NCBI RefSeq assembly: GCF_000002235.5
Contig: NW_022145609.1
Coordinates: 39,738,630-39,802,629, forward strand
DNA: 64,000 nucleotides
Direction: 5' to 3'
From: Strongylocentrotus purpuratus
Lineage: Eukaryota > Echinodermata > Echinoidea > Camarodonta > Strongylocentrotidae
Part shown: in pieces, positions 12,873-24,759 of the stretch
How positions within the stretch are numbered: position 1 is the stretch's first letter
How the letters are laid out: each line of letters starts with the position of its first letter
Made by a program: the position numbers and the translations under genes
The notes under the pieces: generated by a model
The model's input: only the letters and a program-made list of their open reading frames with translations
The model's database searches: none
Told to the model about the DNA's origin: nothing

Positions 12873-14509
12873 ATGTCTACAGATGTCACACGTGAAACGG
12901 TCTTATCCGTTGCTAATGACGCCATTCAACGCTACATAACAGGAGAAGAATTTCTCAACTCCATCCGCCGGGCAGTCCGTGAAGCAATTCACGATGAGAT
13001 TAATACGATCTTTAAGCGTTGGTCACATCCCACCGTGCGTGTTTTTAGTCCGTACGGTTTTAGGGGAGGCCAAGGCCGCCACGTTTTTCTGAAAACGTAG
13101 GGAGGGAGTGGCAAAGGTAGGGAGGGAGTACCGGCAACGCGCGTCACACGCATTGTGTAAGTACGTGGCCCGCACGCCACGCCTGGCCGTGAACGGTTGC
13201 GTGCATCGTACGTTGCGCACGTGGTAAGTGCGTTGTACGTGCTTACAACGTGCTTACAACGTACGGTCTCCTTCCGGTTGCCACGTTTTCGTAAGGAGGC
13301 CGTACTTACAAGTGCTGCTCACGTACGGTGTCCTTACTCACTCGCATGTTGTAAGTGCGTGCACGTGCGATGAACTCGGTGTTTATATAGGACGACATTC
13401 CGATGTTCTCCAGAAGTCCCAGCTGTTGCTGCCTCAAGATGCCGCCCATTCCACCGAAGAGACTATATACTGCATAAATCAGTGCGAACAACGTGCGTTG
13501 TAAGTGCTTACTCGGTACGGTCCACGTGAGTTCTGCGTGCTCATTGGATAGCAGAACTGGGGAAGTGGCGAGTAAGCACGGACCACGCACTTATCACGTG
13601 CGCCTTTAAAAGACGCACGGAGTCAGTGCGCTGTGCGCTCGTTGGCAGTACCGGGCACGCACGTCACACGCACTGGGGTGAATCGGTAGCCCGAACGCAG
13701 CCCGAACGCAGCGAAAGTTCCTCATGCACTAAAAGTGCTACGGTATGTCTGCGTGCTCCCAAATCTGTACGGAGGCGGTTCTCATCACGTACGGATACCC
13801 AAATTTTGCCCACGTTTTTGCACGTAGACAGCACGCACTTGCAAGTACGGCGGGATGTGACCACCGCATAACTCGCGTTGAGAACAATGAAGGAAAGCTT
13901 ATGGACCTCGAATGCAGCATCAATGAAAGAGAGAAGGAGATCGCGAATTTAAAAGTTCAACTGAAACATCAACAATCATCACTCGACAGGGTCGAACGAG
14001 CCGCGAACATCCAAGAACAATATTCGCGACGCAATTGTCTGCGATTCTATGGAGTCGCGCAGAAAGAGGGCAAAGATACTGATGCCCTAATCTGTGAAAT
14101 CGCCAAAGAAAAGCTCAAAGTGACCTTGACGAAGGAAGACATCGAACGTTCGCACCGACTTCCTTCAAGGAACCCAGAAGTTTTGAAGCCTCCGAGCCGC
14201 ACGACAAGGAGTAATGCACGCAATGCGCCTAAACAAGACGACGGACCGAAACCAGATGTCATCATTGTTAAGTTCGTTTCTTATAGTATGCGAAAATTAG
14301 TCATCTCCAAACGTCGCGAGCTTAAAGGCACAACGATGGGTATCGAAGAAGATCTCACCCAGTCAAATGCTCATTTACTGTCAAAAGCGAAAAAATGTGG
14401 AAAGATACTAGCGGCGTGGTCATTGGATGGAAGAATTCTTGGCCTCTTCCCCACTACTGGAGGCAAAACAATCAAACGCTTAATCACCAACGAAAGTGAC
14501 TTGAAATGA
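12873..14509 (+). pseudogene. LINE1 ORF1 (coiled-coil RNA-binding protein), split by an insertion
   Basis: The N-terminal part is 12873-13020 (MSTDVTRETVLSVANDA..., about 49 codons of helical sequence); the rest is 13863-14509. The latter shows a leucine/glutamate-rich coiled coil (EREKEIANLKVQLKHQQ) and then RRNCLRFYGVAQKEGKDTD and IERSHRLPSR. This matches the RRM-like and C-terminal region of LINE ORF1 proteins (L1 ORF1p/Transposase_22-like), which coat the element RNA. The two parts are in the same frame when the intervening 842 bases are ignored. A plus-strand frame also opens at 13745 inside the inserted element and runs into ORF1, but that start is incidental. Confidence 0.7.
13021..13862. 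mobile_element. 842-bp TIR element inserted in LINE1 ORF1
   Basis: Left end GGTCACATCCCACCGTGCGT and right end ACGGCGGGATGTGACC are inverted copies with one or two mismatches. The interior is rich in CGCACGT/ACGTGCG words and direct repeats (GTACGGT, CTTACAACGT) and encodes nothing recognisable. No target duplication is evident. The element sits exactly between the two in-frame halves of ORF1, which supports these boundaries. Confidence 0.72.
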
Positions 14510-17351
14510 CTTAAGCATCTACTTTATAGTGTCTGAGTAACTCAGTGCTTCTATTCAGCGTGGTGCATTGCTAGAACTTCAACGTCCTTGTACTTTGATA
14601 TTGATATATGTTTTAGTTGTTTTATCTGTTTATGATCTATAAATTACATACTAAATGGTTAGGGATTGTCTATGTGGGATATGCCAAAAGTCTGTTAAGG
14701 TAAATCAAAAAGGTCTATTATGCACACAGTGTAGAAAATGGGTACATATATCATGCGCTCATGTGTCTGACGCATCATATAATGATCCCTCTGAACTATT
14801 CATAGCGTGGATCTGCACATGTTGTGTTTTGAAACAGTTACCCTTCTATCATAATCATCCACCAGAATTGGAGAGAAGTAAACGACAGCAGAAACTGGAT
14901 AGGCATTTTAATAAAACAAGTAATCAATCCAGTAGAATATACTCTAAATTATGTGATAAAGGTGTCAAATTTGTTCATTTGAACATCGTTAGCTTATTGA
15001 AGCATTTTGATGAAATTGGGTCTATATTATGCAATAATGATATTCACATTTTAGCTCTAAACGAAACCAGGCTTGATGATTCAGTTGCAGATAGTGAAAT
15101 AAGTATACCTCATTTCAATGTTATGAGGAATGATAGAGATAGAAGAGGTGGAGGAGTTGCCATATACGTACATGAGAATGTTACATTTGAAAAGTTAATA
15201 GTGCCTAGTTCAGTAGATCAACTGGAAGTTATTTGCATTCTGATTCGTTTGAAGCATACAAAGCCTTTTATTTTTATAAATTGGTATCGACCGCCAAATA
15301 AAACACGTCTACTGGAGTCCTATGAAGAATTGTTGTTATATTTAGGAGGATTTAATACTCCAATAATATTAATGGGCGATGTTAATTATAACATTGCCAA
15401 GCTTCCACTTACTTGCGATACTCGTAAATATTCACAAATTAATGATATATATGGTTTGTGTCAAATTAATAAATCTGTTTACACTCGAGTAACGCCTGAG
15501 TGCTCATCATTAATTGATCACATGTTGACAACTTGCCCAGACAAAGTAAGCTCTTTTGGTGTCTTACACAATGGTTTGAGTGATCATTATATGAGTTACT
15601 TAGTCTGGAAAGCTCAGGTCAATCATGATGATTCTTTTGTAAATTATGTAACATTTAGAAAATCTCATGAGGTAGACTTTGAAAAGTTGAATGCCGATCT
15701 TAGATCGCAGAAGTGGGATGAGGTAGAAGAAGGTATTGACCTCGATAAAGCTGTAAACAAATGGGAAGTACTCTTTTTAGACACAATAGACAAATACATG
15801 CCATTGAAGAAGAAAAGGGTACGCAAAAAACACTCCCCTTGGTTGAATGAATGTATATTTAAGCTCATGAAAGATCGTGATAAAATGAAAGGTAAAGCAA
15901 AGACGAAAAAACAAGACGTTTACTGGAAACAATACAAACACTTGAGAAATAAGGTAACGTTTGAAATAAGGAGAGTAAAGAAACAATATTTCATTGAAAA
16001 ACTAGGTGCTTGTACGGATAGAGCGAAATCTTGGAGAGTATTAAAAACACTAATTCCCAATACGAAATCAGCTACGAATTCTCCCCTCCCTATCGATGAA
16101 TGTAAAAGAGTAGCAAATGATTTTAAGGAACATTTTGTCAATGTTGGAAAACAATTTGATAACAGTAATGGAAATAAATGTATCAGTTACGAAGAGTTTG
16201 AAAGTACCGAAGCCATTGAGAGCACAAAAAATACCTTTTCTGTTCCAGTAATTACACAGTCAGATGTTCTGAAAGAAATCTATCGATTAAAGAATAAGAA
16301 ATCAGTTGGGGTTGATGGAATAGATTCTTACATGCTGAAAGCCTGTGCACTGGAAATTGTGAAACCTCTCACATATTTAATTAATAGGTCATTGTCTGAA
16401 GGTACAGTCCCTTCCAGATGGAAGGTGGCTAAGGTCATCCCCCTACATAAAAAGGGTGATAAAGCTTTAGCCCATAATTACAGACCGATATCTTTATTAA
16501 CGTGTTTGTCCAAAATATTAGAAAAGATTGTAAAAAAACACTTAATCCAATTTCTGCAAAAAAAAACATTTTAACTAAAGATTAATCGGGATTCAGGCCG
16601 AAACATTCTACCTGTACCGCTCTTACAAAGGTTACGGACGACTGGCTTCAATCAGTTGATAAGGGTTTATATACGGGAGCACTTTTTGTCGATCTGCAAA
16701 AAGCCTTCGATTTGGTCGATCACAGAATTCTCTTGAGAAAATTGTCTAATGTTGGTATAAATGGTATAATGCATAAGTGGTTTTATGAATATTTGGTTAA
16801 CCGTAAAATGTTTACTTCGATAAATAATGTTTCTTCAAATGAATTGATATTAACGTATGGTGTGCCTCAAGGCTCCATACTTGGTCCAATTTTATTTCTA
16901 ATTTACATCAATGATTTAGCTAATGCTTTTCATTATTGTCATCTGCATTTATATGCAGATGACACAGTTATTTATTTCTTAAATGTAAACCCTATTGTTG
17001 TACAGTCTGTTCTTAATAATGAATTAATTTCGCTATCTGATTGGATGTGCCATAACAAACTTTATATAAATTGTGAAAAAACAGTATCTATGTTAATGGG
17101 AACGAAGTCAATGCTTCATAAACATCAAACATTAAACTTAAAACTAGGTGGTAATGTTATTAATCAGATTAAGAACATTAAATACTTAGGAATGAATATA
17201 GACTCTGAATTACAATGGGACTTACATTTATGTGAAGTAATTAAGAAAGTAGGAAAGATGGTAAGCTTTTTGGGAAGGCTGAGACACATTTTAAATGAAT
17301 CTTTTCTTAATTTAATTTATCAATCAATAGTCATTCCTCATTTTGATTATG

Positions 17352-20300
17352 ATGATGATGATGATGAACAGCATTTGTATAGCGCCATTTATCTGCAAAA
17401 GCATTCAAAGGCGCCTGGCTCCCTCAATATGTCACACATTATTCGCAATGTTGCCGGAAAAGATAGGTTTTGAGTTCAGATTTAAAGGTATCAATGTTGT
17501 TACAATTTCGAAGTTGGACAGGTAGAGAGTTCCAAAGATGCGGAGCAGATGAAGAGAAGGCTCTATCCCCGTATGTTTTTAGACGGGTACTGGGCACTTG
17601 AAGAACGAGTCCCGCACAGCGTAGTCCTGGTCGTAGCTGACGTACACTGATGAGAGCAGATACATAGCCAGGGGACAAGTTATGTAGAGCCTTAAATGCA
17701 AGCAGCAAGATCTTATACTGCACTATGCAGTGCACTGGCAGCCAATGAAGCTCATGGAGTGTAGGCGAGATGTGGTCAAACTTCCTGATTCCCATCAGAA
17801 GTCGAGCAGCAGCATTCTGGACCGCCTGGAGACGTTTGATGGCTGATGATGGTAAGCCGACAAGGAGAGAGTTGCAGAAATCCAGCCTTGAGGTTATTAG
17901 AGCATGAATGAGGTTTTCCGCGGCACTTCTGGTGAGACAGTGTCTGATCTCTGCAATCCTGCGGAGATGGTAGAATGCAGACTGACAGACACGCGAAATG
18001 TGATCCTTCATGCTCATAGTTCTGTCGAAGACTACTCCAAGATTTCTAGCCTTGTTGTTGGGAGATACAGCTTCCTCACCGACTAGAATAGGAGTATCAG
18101 TGATCTTATTTCCCATGTGTGGTGAAGACAAAAGGAGATACTCGGTTTTCTTTTCATTTAGCTTCAAGAAGTTGCGTCTCATCCAACATCGAATCTCTTC
18201 GATGGCAGCACTGATGGCTGCAGCTGCACGTTCCTCAGCGCCTCCAACTTTTGGATCAAAAGTTAGGTAGAGCTGGGTGTCGTCTGCATAGAAATGTGCG
18301 CTAAGACCATGTCGCTGTATGATAGAGCCAAGAGGGGTGATGTAGAGTGTGAAGAGCAAGGGACCGAGGACAGAGCCTTGCGGAACTCCGTAGCTAAGGG
18401 TGGTCTCAGGTGATAGCTTGCCATTGATGACCACAGCTTGTCTTCTGTCGTTGAGGTAAGACTCAAACCATTGGAGTGCAGTTGCTTCAATTCCAAAATC
18501 TTCTCTAAGTCTCTCAAGCAGAACAGCATGATCGATGGTATCAAATGCAGCTGACAGGTCAAGCAGAACTAGGGCAGCTGCTTTTCTGCAATCAATTGAT
18601 GTTAGGATGTCATCCGAGACCTTCAGTAGTGCCGTCTCCACACTGTGATTCTTTCTGTATGCAGACTGTAGGCACTCATGTAGATCATTGCCCTGCAGAT
18701 AAGCTGTCAGACGACTTGCGACAATTTTCTCAGTCACTTTGGCCAGAAAAGGCAAATTTGATACTGGGCGATAGTTAGCCAGATCAAGTGAAGATTTCTT
18801 CAATACTGGGGTAACATATGCCAGTTTCAGACAGTCTGGGAAGACTCCATCACGCAGTGACGCATTAATCAGACACGAAATATGCAGAGCTAGGAGGTCA
18901 CCGTGTTGTTTAACAAGAACTGTAGGCACCGGGTCAAGCGAACATGTCTTTGCAGAGGTCTTGTGAATTATCCGCTTGACTTCCTCTGGACATGTAGGAT
19001 GTATCAATGTCAGATGGGCATCACAATCACGTGAAGGCTGTCCGTTTGGGAGGACCTGAGTTGCTGGCATACACTCCCGGATTTTCTCAATCTTTCCGAC
19101 AAAGAAGCGAGAGAAATCAACAGCAAGGTCATCATCAGTTAAATGCTGAGGCATTTTCTTTGACGCTGAGGTTTTCTGATGAAGAAGTTGGCTGATTATA
19201 CCGTACAAGGCCTTCTGATCACTGCCACACTCCATAATGAGGTCGTTCCAAAACTCTGACTTCGCCACTTTAAACAACTCTTTGGTGAGGTTTCTTTGAT
19301 CGTTGAAAAGTTGTTTATCAACAGAGAGCCCCGTCCTTCTCCATTTACGCTCAAGTTGACGTCGCTTTCGCTTAGCGTCTGCTATTTCCTGGTTATACCA
19401 TGGAATGGCTGGATGATCAATGATGACACAGGATCGCTGTGGAGCATGTCTGTCAAGGAGTTCTCCCATAACCACGTTGTACTTATGTAGTAATGTTTCA
19501 GCTGTTAGTGATGCATCAGATGATGATAGCTCGGACTTCTCTATGTCTGAGCTGAACGTGGTGGAATCAATTGCCTTTATCTTGCGAAACTGGATTACCC
19601 TCTTGACTGCCTTTGGCTTCCTCAAATGCAGCTTACAGTGAATAGCTGAGTGGTCGGACAAAGATTCGCCTATCTCTACAGTCTCCAAGCATTCTTCGCC
19701 AACCCGTCCAATAACTAGATCCAATGTATGGCCAGATTCATGGGTAGGCCCAACCACATGCTGCTGAAGGTTATGATCATGCAGTAAAGACATAAGCCGG
19801 CTTGTCTCATTAGAATTCTCATCCTCCCAGTGGACATTAAAGTCTCCAAGTATGAGTAATTTACCAGTGAAGAGAACATACTTATCCAGAAGGGAAGAAA
19901 ACTCTTGGATGAAGTCACTGAAGCTTGACCTATTTTTCGACGAAGGCGGGGGGCGATAAACAATCGCTAATTTTAAAGTAGCATTGTCATAACTCAGGTC
20001 GCATTCCGTTATCTCAAAGGATCTGGGTTTGTCATGGCCAAAACCCTGGGCCTTCACATATGGAGGCTGGACTTATGAAGTAGAGCAACCCCGCCACCCC
20101 TGCGATGTTCTCTGGGAACACTGATGAGACTGAAACCCGCAGGTGTGATATTTCCGGCAGCTACACTGTCATTTTCCTTAAGCCAAGTCTCTGTCAATGC
20201 TAGCAAATCTAAATCATGATCTTTCAGATGGTCAATGATAAGGTCAGATTTATTACGTGAAGACTGGCAGTTTATCAATCCTACCTTTAGTTGCCCATTA

Positions 20301-20902
20301 GTATGTCCTTCTTGCTGTTGATTGATATTCTGATGATTCCTCTTACCACCTCGGATTCCTCTGTGACCAGACCTGGGTCTCCTGATGTCTAAGTCGACCA
20401 GTCTGTTGTAGTCAGAGGCAGGGAGTCTCCTCTGATCATATGTCATGTGTATCCTTATGCAATAGAGCTCAGTGCATGTATACTGCAGCATAGTCAATTG
20501 TATGATGAGAGGTATTGAAAGTCAAGTCAAAAGCCAAGGGCATTCCAACTAGATGGCACAGTAGGAATGACAAAAGAGCACAACAAAGCTCCATTCAACC
20601 ACTTGTGCATCACTGAACATGAATGGTGACAGGCAGGGAAAGTGAACTCTCAAATTTCCAACTTCAATTTAAACATATGGGACACACAGTGTAAAATCCA
20701 GACATCCAGCTGAAAAAAGGATGGACAATCTCAGACAAATGTGATGAAGAAGAACCGCCAACATAGCATCAAAAAGTATCCTTAAGGTATCCAGTAGAAG
20801 GTGTTAACCAGCAGACACTAATATTTCCAGCAAAAATGCGAAAAAACATGAAATCTTGGAGGAGCCAAAACTGGGTCGCCTTGCAGGGCGCACACACTAG
20901 TC
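17352..20902 (-). mobile_element. CR1/L2-like LINE (LINE2), nearly full length, inserted into LINE1
   Basis: Minus-strand element. The 5' UTR is about 20498-20902, the coding part 17439-20497, and the 3' end carries a GGCGCTATACAAATGCTG motif and a (CAT)n tail (ATG repeats at 17349-17367). The flanks are TTTTGATTATG (17341-17351) and TTTTATTATG (20903-20912), an 11-bp target duplication with one base lost. Joining LINE1 across it reads HFDYADIIWHS in frame, which confirms the insertion site. Confidence 0.85.
17439..20497 (-). pseudogene. LINE2 ORF2: endonuclease and reverse transcriptase, one frameshift
   Basis: Two overlapping open stretches. 20054-20497 (147 codons) starts the endonuclease (VGLINCQSSRNKSDLI, LLALTETWL, HRRGGGVALLHK). 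17439-20057 (872 codons) continues it (LILGDFNVHWED, LSDHSAIHC) and adds the reverse transcriptase: ANYRPVSNLPFLAKVTEKI, LLDLSAAFDTIDH, YGVPQGSVLGPLLFTLYI and FYADDTQLYL. The C-terminal region ends in SELKTYLFRQHCE. A single frame change at about 20055 separates the two parts, so the copy is relatively young. No separate ORF1 is recognised upstream; the ~400-base 5' region holds no other large frame. Confidence 0.85.
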
Positions 20903-21554
20903 TTTTATTATGCTGACATTATATGGCACTCCTCCCAAAAAAATTATCTGGACCAACTTCAAAAACTTCAAAATAGGGCTGGTAGGATAATCCTTAAGAT
21001 AAACCCTCATAATCATACTTCAACATATCAAATTCACGACCTCTTAAAATGGGAATCCCTAAAAACCAGACGTAAAAAGCACATGTACATAGCGCTGTAT
21101 AAGATTTTCCATAATTTAACTCCAGACTAAATGCAGAATAATCTCTTTTACAAAGAAACCAATTATGCCCTAAGAAATTTCGATAACTTAGTCTTGCCCA
21201 AACCTAAAACTAATTATTGTAAACGAACATTCTTTTATCGCGGATCTAAATTATATAATGAATTACCGATTAACTTACGTAGACCGAACACACTCAATTT
21301 ATTTCGACAGGGCCTAAATGAATGGATGCTAGATTTTGATGTATAAACTTTTGGTGTAAACGGGGAGAGGGGAGGGATGGTAACAGTCGTATTCATAATG
21401 TGTTATAGAGGGTTTGGGAGGGGGTTGTAGATAGTGCGTTTGTAATATTATATTTGTGTAATATTTTGTGTTTTATTTCTATGTTTGATTATTTCTGGAC
21501 CTCTAGGAAGAACAGAGCCATTTTAATAATGGCTCTGAATAGAGCTTTCCTGCC

Positions 21555-21589
<35 letters not shown>

Positions 21590-21879
21590 CTTGATTTGTA
21601 TTATTTGTAAATTGTATTCTTGTATGTTTTGAATTTTTATACGGAAAATAAAACCAAACCAAACCAAACCAAACCAAGAAGTCGCAGTTCGTAGGGAAAA
21701 AAAACTTGTCGGCCGACCGACAATATACATCTCACCGACTTCAAACTTATGCATTGATGAGGATCGAGCAAGAATACCGACACAGCTGACCCGACACAGC
21801 AACATATTTACCCGTGTCTTTCTTGCTCCCTCGACGAGACGACTCCACCCAACAACCCCCTTTTCTCTTTTACTTCCAC

Positions 21880-22200
21880 TCCTCCTCTCTCAGACTCTTA
21901 TCTCTCCTCTCTTTCATCCCCCGTTTCTTTTGTTTCCCTTTCACTCTTTTTTCTTCTTTTTTTTCTTCATTTTCTTTCTTTTCTTTCTTTTCCTTTCTTT
22001 TCTCTCCCCCCTCTCTTTCTTTTTTCTCTTTCTTTCTTCTCTTTTCTTTCCTTTCTTTTCCTTTCTTTCCTTTTTTTTCCTTTCTTTCTTTTCTTTTCCT
22101 TTTCTTTTTTTCTTTTCCTTTTCTTTTTTTCTTTTTCTTTCCCTTCCCCTCTCTTTTTTTCCCTCTCTTTTTTTCCCTCCCCTTTTCTCTTTTTCCCGAC
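21880..22200. repeat. Polypyrimidine tract in the right arm of the hAT composite
   Basis: About 320 bases almost entirely C and T on the plus strand (CTTT and TTCC words), with mirror symmetry that could form triplex DNA. The long frames on both strands here translate to only F/S/L/P or K/R/E/G and are composition artefacts. Confidence 0.9.
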
Positions 22201-22562
22201 GGCAGCGCAATTTTACCGACAATATCCTGACAGGTGGGGGGGGGGGGGGTGTCGCACCCCACACCCCCCTTTGGCGACGCCCCTGTCTACAAAGTCAAGT
22301 TCATATTAAAGTTTAATGTCAGATTGACCTTACTTGGTTCATCTCGTGATCATGTAAGGCTACAAGAAATGATAATATATATTCTCCTCAAAAATATTAT
22401 TCTTTAACATTTTTTGGGCAGCCTGAGCTTTCATTACTTTATGGCGCAAGTCTCACACATCAATATTGATGCCAAATTTCTAAAATTTCAACCATCAGTT
22501 ACTGTGCATCGTCAAATATCGCTGCACTGTACATGGCCAAACAGTCATTTCCCATGGACATA

Positions 22563-22724
22563 TAGGCCCGAATTCACAAAGCAAGGTTTGAGCTCAAACC
22601 TTTTGTTTCGCCAAACCTCCTTTTGTTCTTTACAAACCAGGTTTGTAAAAAACGCGTAAAACGCGTCATATGACGTACGAAAACCAAGGTTTGTCGACAA
22701 ACCTCCTTTGTGAATTCGGGCCCA
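22563..22724. mobile_element. 162-bp MITE with TA target duplication
   Basis: Ends TAGGCCCGAATTCACAAAG and CTTTGTGAATTCGGGCCCA are inverted copies, with TA on both sides. Internal inverted motifs AAGGTTTG and CAAACCT add further symmetry. TA duplication suggests Tc1/mariner-type mobilisation, but no transposase source is present. Confidence 0.8.
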
Positions 22725-22949
22725 TAATGTACAATGTTAACAAGGCAGAATTGTCATTCATGAATTCTGAATTAATAGCAATAAGTCAAAAGCATTACAG
22801 GTATTGATATGAATTGGGCTTAGTCGTGATTTGATGCTATATCCACAATTCGATCATCACTGGTGGGAGGGGGGCACATCCAGTTGTGAGATTACCAAAA
22901 TGGTCTGGCACTTCTAAGGCTCTTTCAGATATGAATAGCAACTGTGCGC

Positions 22950-24750
22950 AAGAAAGGTCATATGCGCATTAACTGAGCTCTGTATTAAGATGCAGAAATG
23001 TGAAGCCTATAACACTTAATGCTAGCCTCAAGTCAGGTGTTATACCTAGTGACTGGAAGATCGCCCGCACTACCCCTGTATATAAAGGAAAAGGTAATAA
23101 AGATGACATCACTAATTATCGCCCGATTTCCGTAGTTTGCCACGTATCTAAAATGATAGAGAAGGAAGTTCAGTTACAATTACTTAACTATCTAAAAGAA
23201 CACGATATGATTAATGTAGACCAGTATGCATTTCTCCCTCATCATTCTACAATTACCTGCCTACACCGTGTAATTGACGATTTTCATGAATCCCTTAATA
23301 ATAAGGAATTTGTTGGGTCATGCTTTCTTGACATATCCAAATGCTTTGACTGCGTTGATCATGATTTACTCTTATTCAAACTAGAAAAATATGGCATATA
23401 TGATAAAGAGATGAAATGGTTTTCAAATTATATTACTGGAAGAAAACAACTAGTTTGTTCCAAGGGTAAGAACTCAGCTATAAAGGAATTATTAGTTGGG
23501 GTTCCACAGGGTAGTGTACTTGCCCCTGTCCTCTTCTTATTATTTATCAATGATATATCTGAAGGTCTTAATAATGCAGTATGCTCTATCTATGCTGACG
23601 ATGTAGTTATCTATGTTACTGGTGATAATATTCATGATGTTACTCTTAATTTACAAAATACAGTGAATGTTTTAAATAGTTGGTATAAAAGGAACCGTCT
23701 TAAGATAAATATAAGTAAAACCAAAACAATGTTAATTACGACTAAGTCATCAGAATGTCTAAATATTTACATTGACCATGAACTCATTGAACAAGTCCAT
23801 TCTATTAGGTACTTAGGTATTATTATTCATGAAAACCTGAAATGGAATGATTATTTAAGACAGTTATGTAAGTCAGTTGCATACAAGATTTATTGCCTTG
23901 GAAAATTAGGAAAATTCTTAGACATGACACTTTTGAATACGATATATAAATCTACTATTCAACCTTGTCTTGATTATGGTGTCTCAGTTTGGGGTAACTG
24001 TCCTAATAAATTAAAATTACCCCTATTGAGACTCCAAAAAAGGGCAGCTCGTCATGTAACAAGTAATCATGATTATACTAATATCTCTGGTCTTGATCTG
24101 ATGAAAAATCTGTCTTGGCAAACAATAGAGGATCGACGTGATTATTTTCTATCTACACTAATGTACCAATGTGTCCACGGTCTTGCACCATCCCGTTTAT
24201 GCAATGAGATTGAAATGTATTTCGACAGACATGGATTGAATACACGTAATGCCAATTCCCTTAATGTTGTGCCGCCTAAACCAAACATTCAACTCTACTG
24301 TCAGTCTTTAAAATATTCCGGTGCTAAAGTATGGAATCTATTACCAAATAACTTTCAAAATGCTCAGTCTCTGGATATTTTCAAATTATTGTACAAAAAA
24401 TCAAAATCGAATCCATTGTAATGACCCCAACCTCTAAGCTGAAACCTTGCATTTGCATATATGACTATATTTTTGTTCTTTAAACTTCTACTTGATATTG
24501 TTATATGTAGCCACCATTCATATTTATAATCATTTTTGTTATGGACCTGAATTGTTGTGTTACCATATTTTGTATTACTTTGTATTTATTCTGTATTTTA
24601 CTTTGTTATACTTGAATTCTGAATACTGAATTCTCATTGTTACTACTTTTTATACTATGCTTTTAATACCAGGTCCAATATGTAAAACAGATTTATTTCT
24701 GATCTTGTGTACCTGTATAAATATGTATGAATACTAAATAAATAATATGA
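22950..24750 (+). mobile_element. 5'-truncated LINE (LINE3)
   Basis: Contains only the reverse transcriptase half and the 3' UTR. An uninterrupted frame runs from about 22985 to 24421; the 3' region then continues to an A/T-rich end with AATAAATAATATGATC near 24750. The 5' limit is imprecise because sequence before about 22985 does not look coding. Its amino acids differ clearly from LINE1 and LINE2, so it is a third family. Confidence 0.75.
23000..24421 (+). pseudogene. LINE3 ORF2 fragment: reverse transcriptase
   Basis: About 473 codons from fingers to C-terminus: ARTTPVYKGKGNKDDITNYR, CFLDISKCFDCVDHDLLL, LVGVPQGSVLAPVLFLLFIN, the catalytic SIYADDVVIY, KTKTMLI and the closing NNFQNAQSLDIFKLLYKKS. 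No stop or frameshift in this length. The first codon of the frame is GTG at 23000, so the open frame is simply the part left after 5' truncation; there is no endonuclease and no proper start. Catalytic aspartates are present, but the protein would be incomplete. Confidence 0.85.
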
Positions 24751-24759
24751 TCATAAAGA

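Larger units (their letters stand above)
14655..21345 (+). pseudogene. LINE1 ORF2: PHD finger, endonuclease, reverse transcriptase (broken)
   Basis: From 14655 an N-terminal PHD-type zinc finger (CGIC...CTQC...HISC...CTCC) is followed by an APE-like endonuclease (LNETRLDD, RRGGGVAIYV, LMGDVNYN, LSDHY). Then come the reverse transcriptase (VIPLHKKGDKALAHNYRPIS, FVDLQKAFDLVDH, YGVPQGSILGPILF, YADDTVIYF) and a C-terminal segment. The frame shifts near an A run at 16558-16567, an in-frame TAA follows near 16587, and the antisense LINE cuts it at 17351. The C-terminal part resumes at 20903 (YADIIWHS...) and ends at 21345, with one further stop near 21127. YADD is the polymerase catalytic motif. 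The clade is called CR1/L2-like from overall domain order; the PHD finger at the start of ORF2 is notable. Not functional as it stands. Confidence 0.8.
12397..21677 (+). mobile_element. CR1/L2-like LINE (LINE1), interrupted by two later insertions
   Basis: A two-ORF non-LTR retrotransposon in plus orientation. ORF1 is coiled-coil and RNA-binding-like, ORF2 has PHD, endonuclease and reverse transcriptase. The 3' UTR ends in AATAAAACC and an (AAACC)n tail at 21648-21677. The 5' limit is uncertain: GAAGTCG occurs at 12390-12396 and again at 21678-21684 directly after the tail, a possible 7-bp target duplication that would set the start at 12397. An 842-bp TIR element interrupts ORF1 and an antisense LINE (17352-20902) interrupts ORF2. 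Without these it is about 4.9 kb. Confidence 0.75.
10804..22285. mobile_element. Nested composite hAT-type element, 11.5 kb, with 8-bp target duplication
   Basis: The left end is CAGGGGCGTCGC at 10804 and the right end is GCGACGCCCCTG ending at 22285, a 12-bp perfect terminal inverted repeat. Both ends are flanked by TCTACAAA (10796-10803 and 22286-22293). An 8-bp duplication with CAG...CTG ends is the hallmark of the hAT superfamily. No transposase frame is visible, so the element is non-autonomous. Removing later insertions (LINE about 12397-21677) leaves roughly 2.2 kb of own sequence: a left arm with a satellite array and a right arm with a C/T-rich tract. G runs lie just inside both ends. 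Ends and duplication are seen directly; the order of nesting is inferred. Confidence 0.82.

Noticed and set aside
21814-22316. Several overlapping frames of 100-138 codons on both strands
   Set aside because: They cover a C/T-rich tract and translate to F/S/L/P on one strand and K/R/E/G on the other; compositional artefact.
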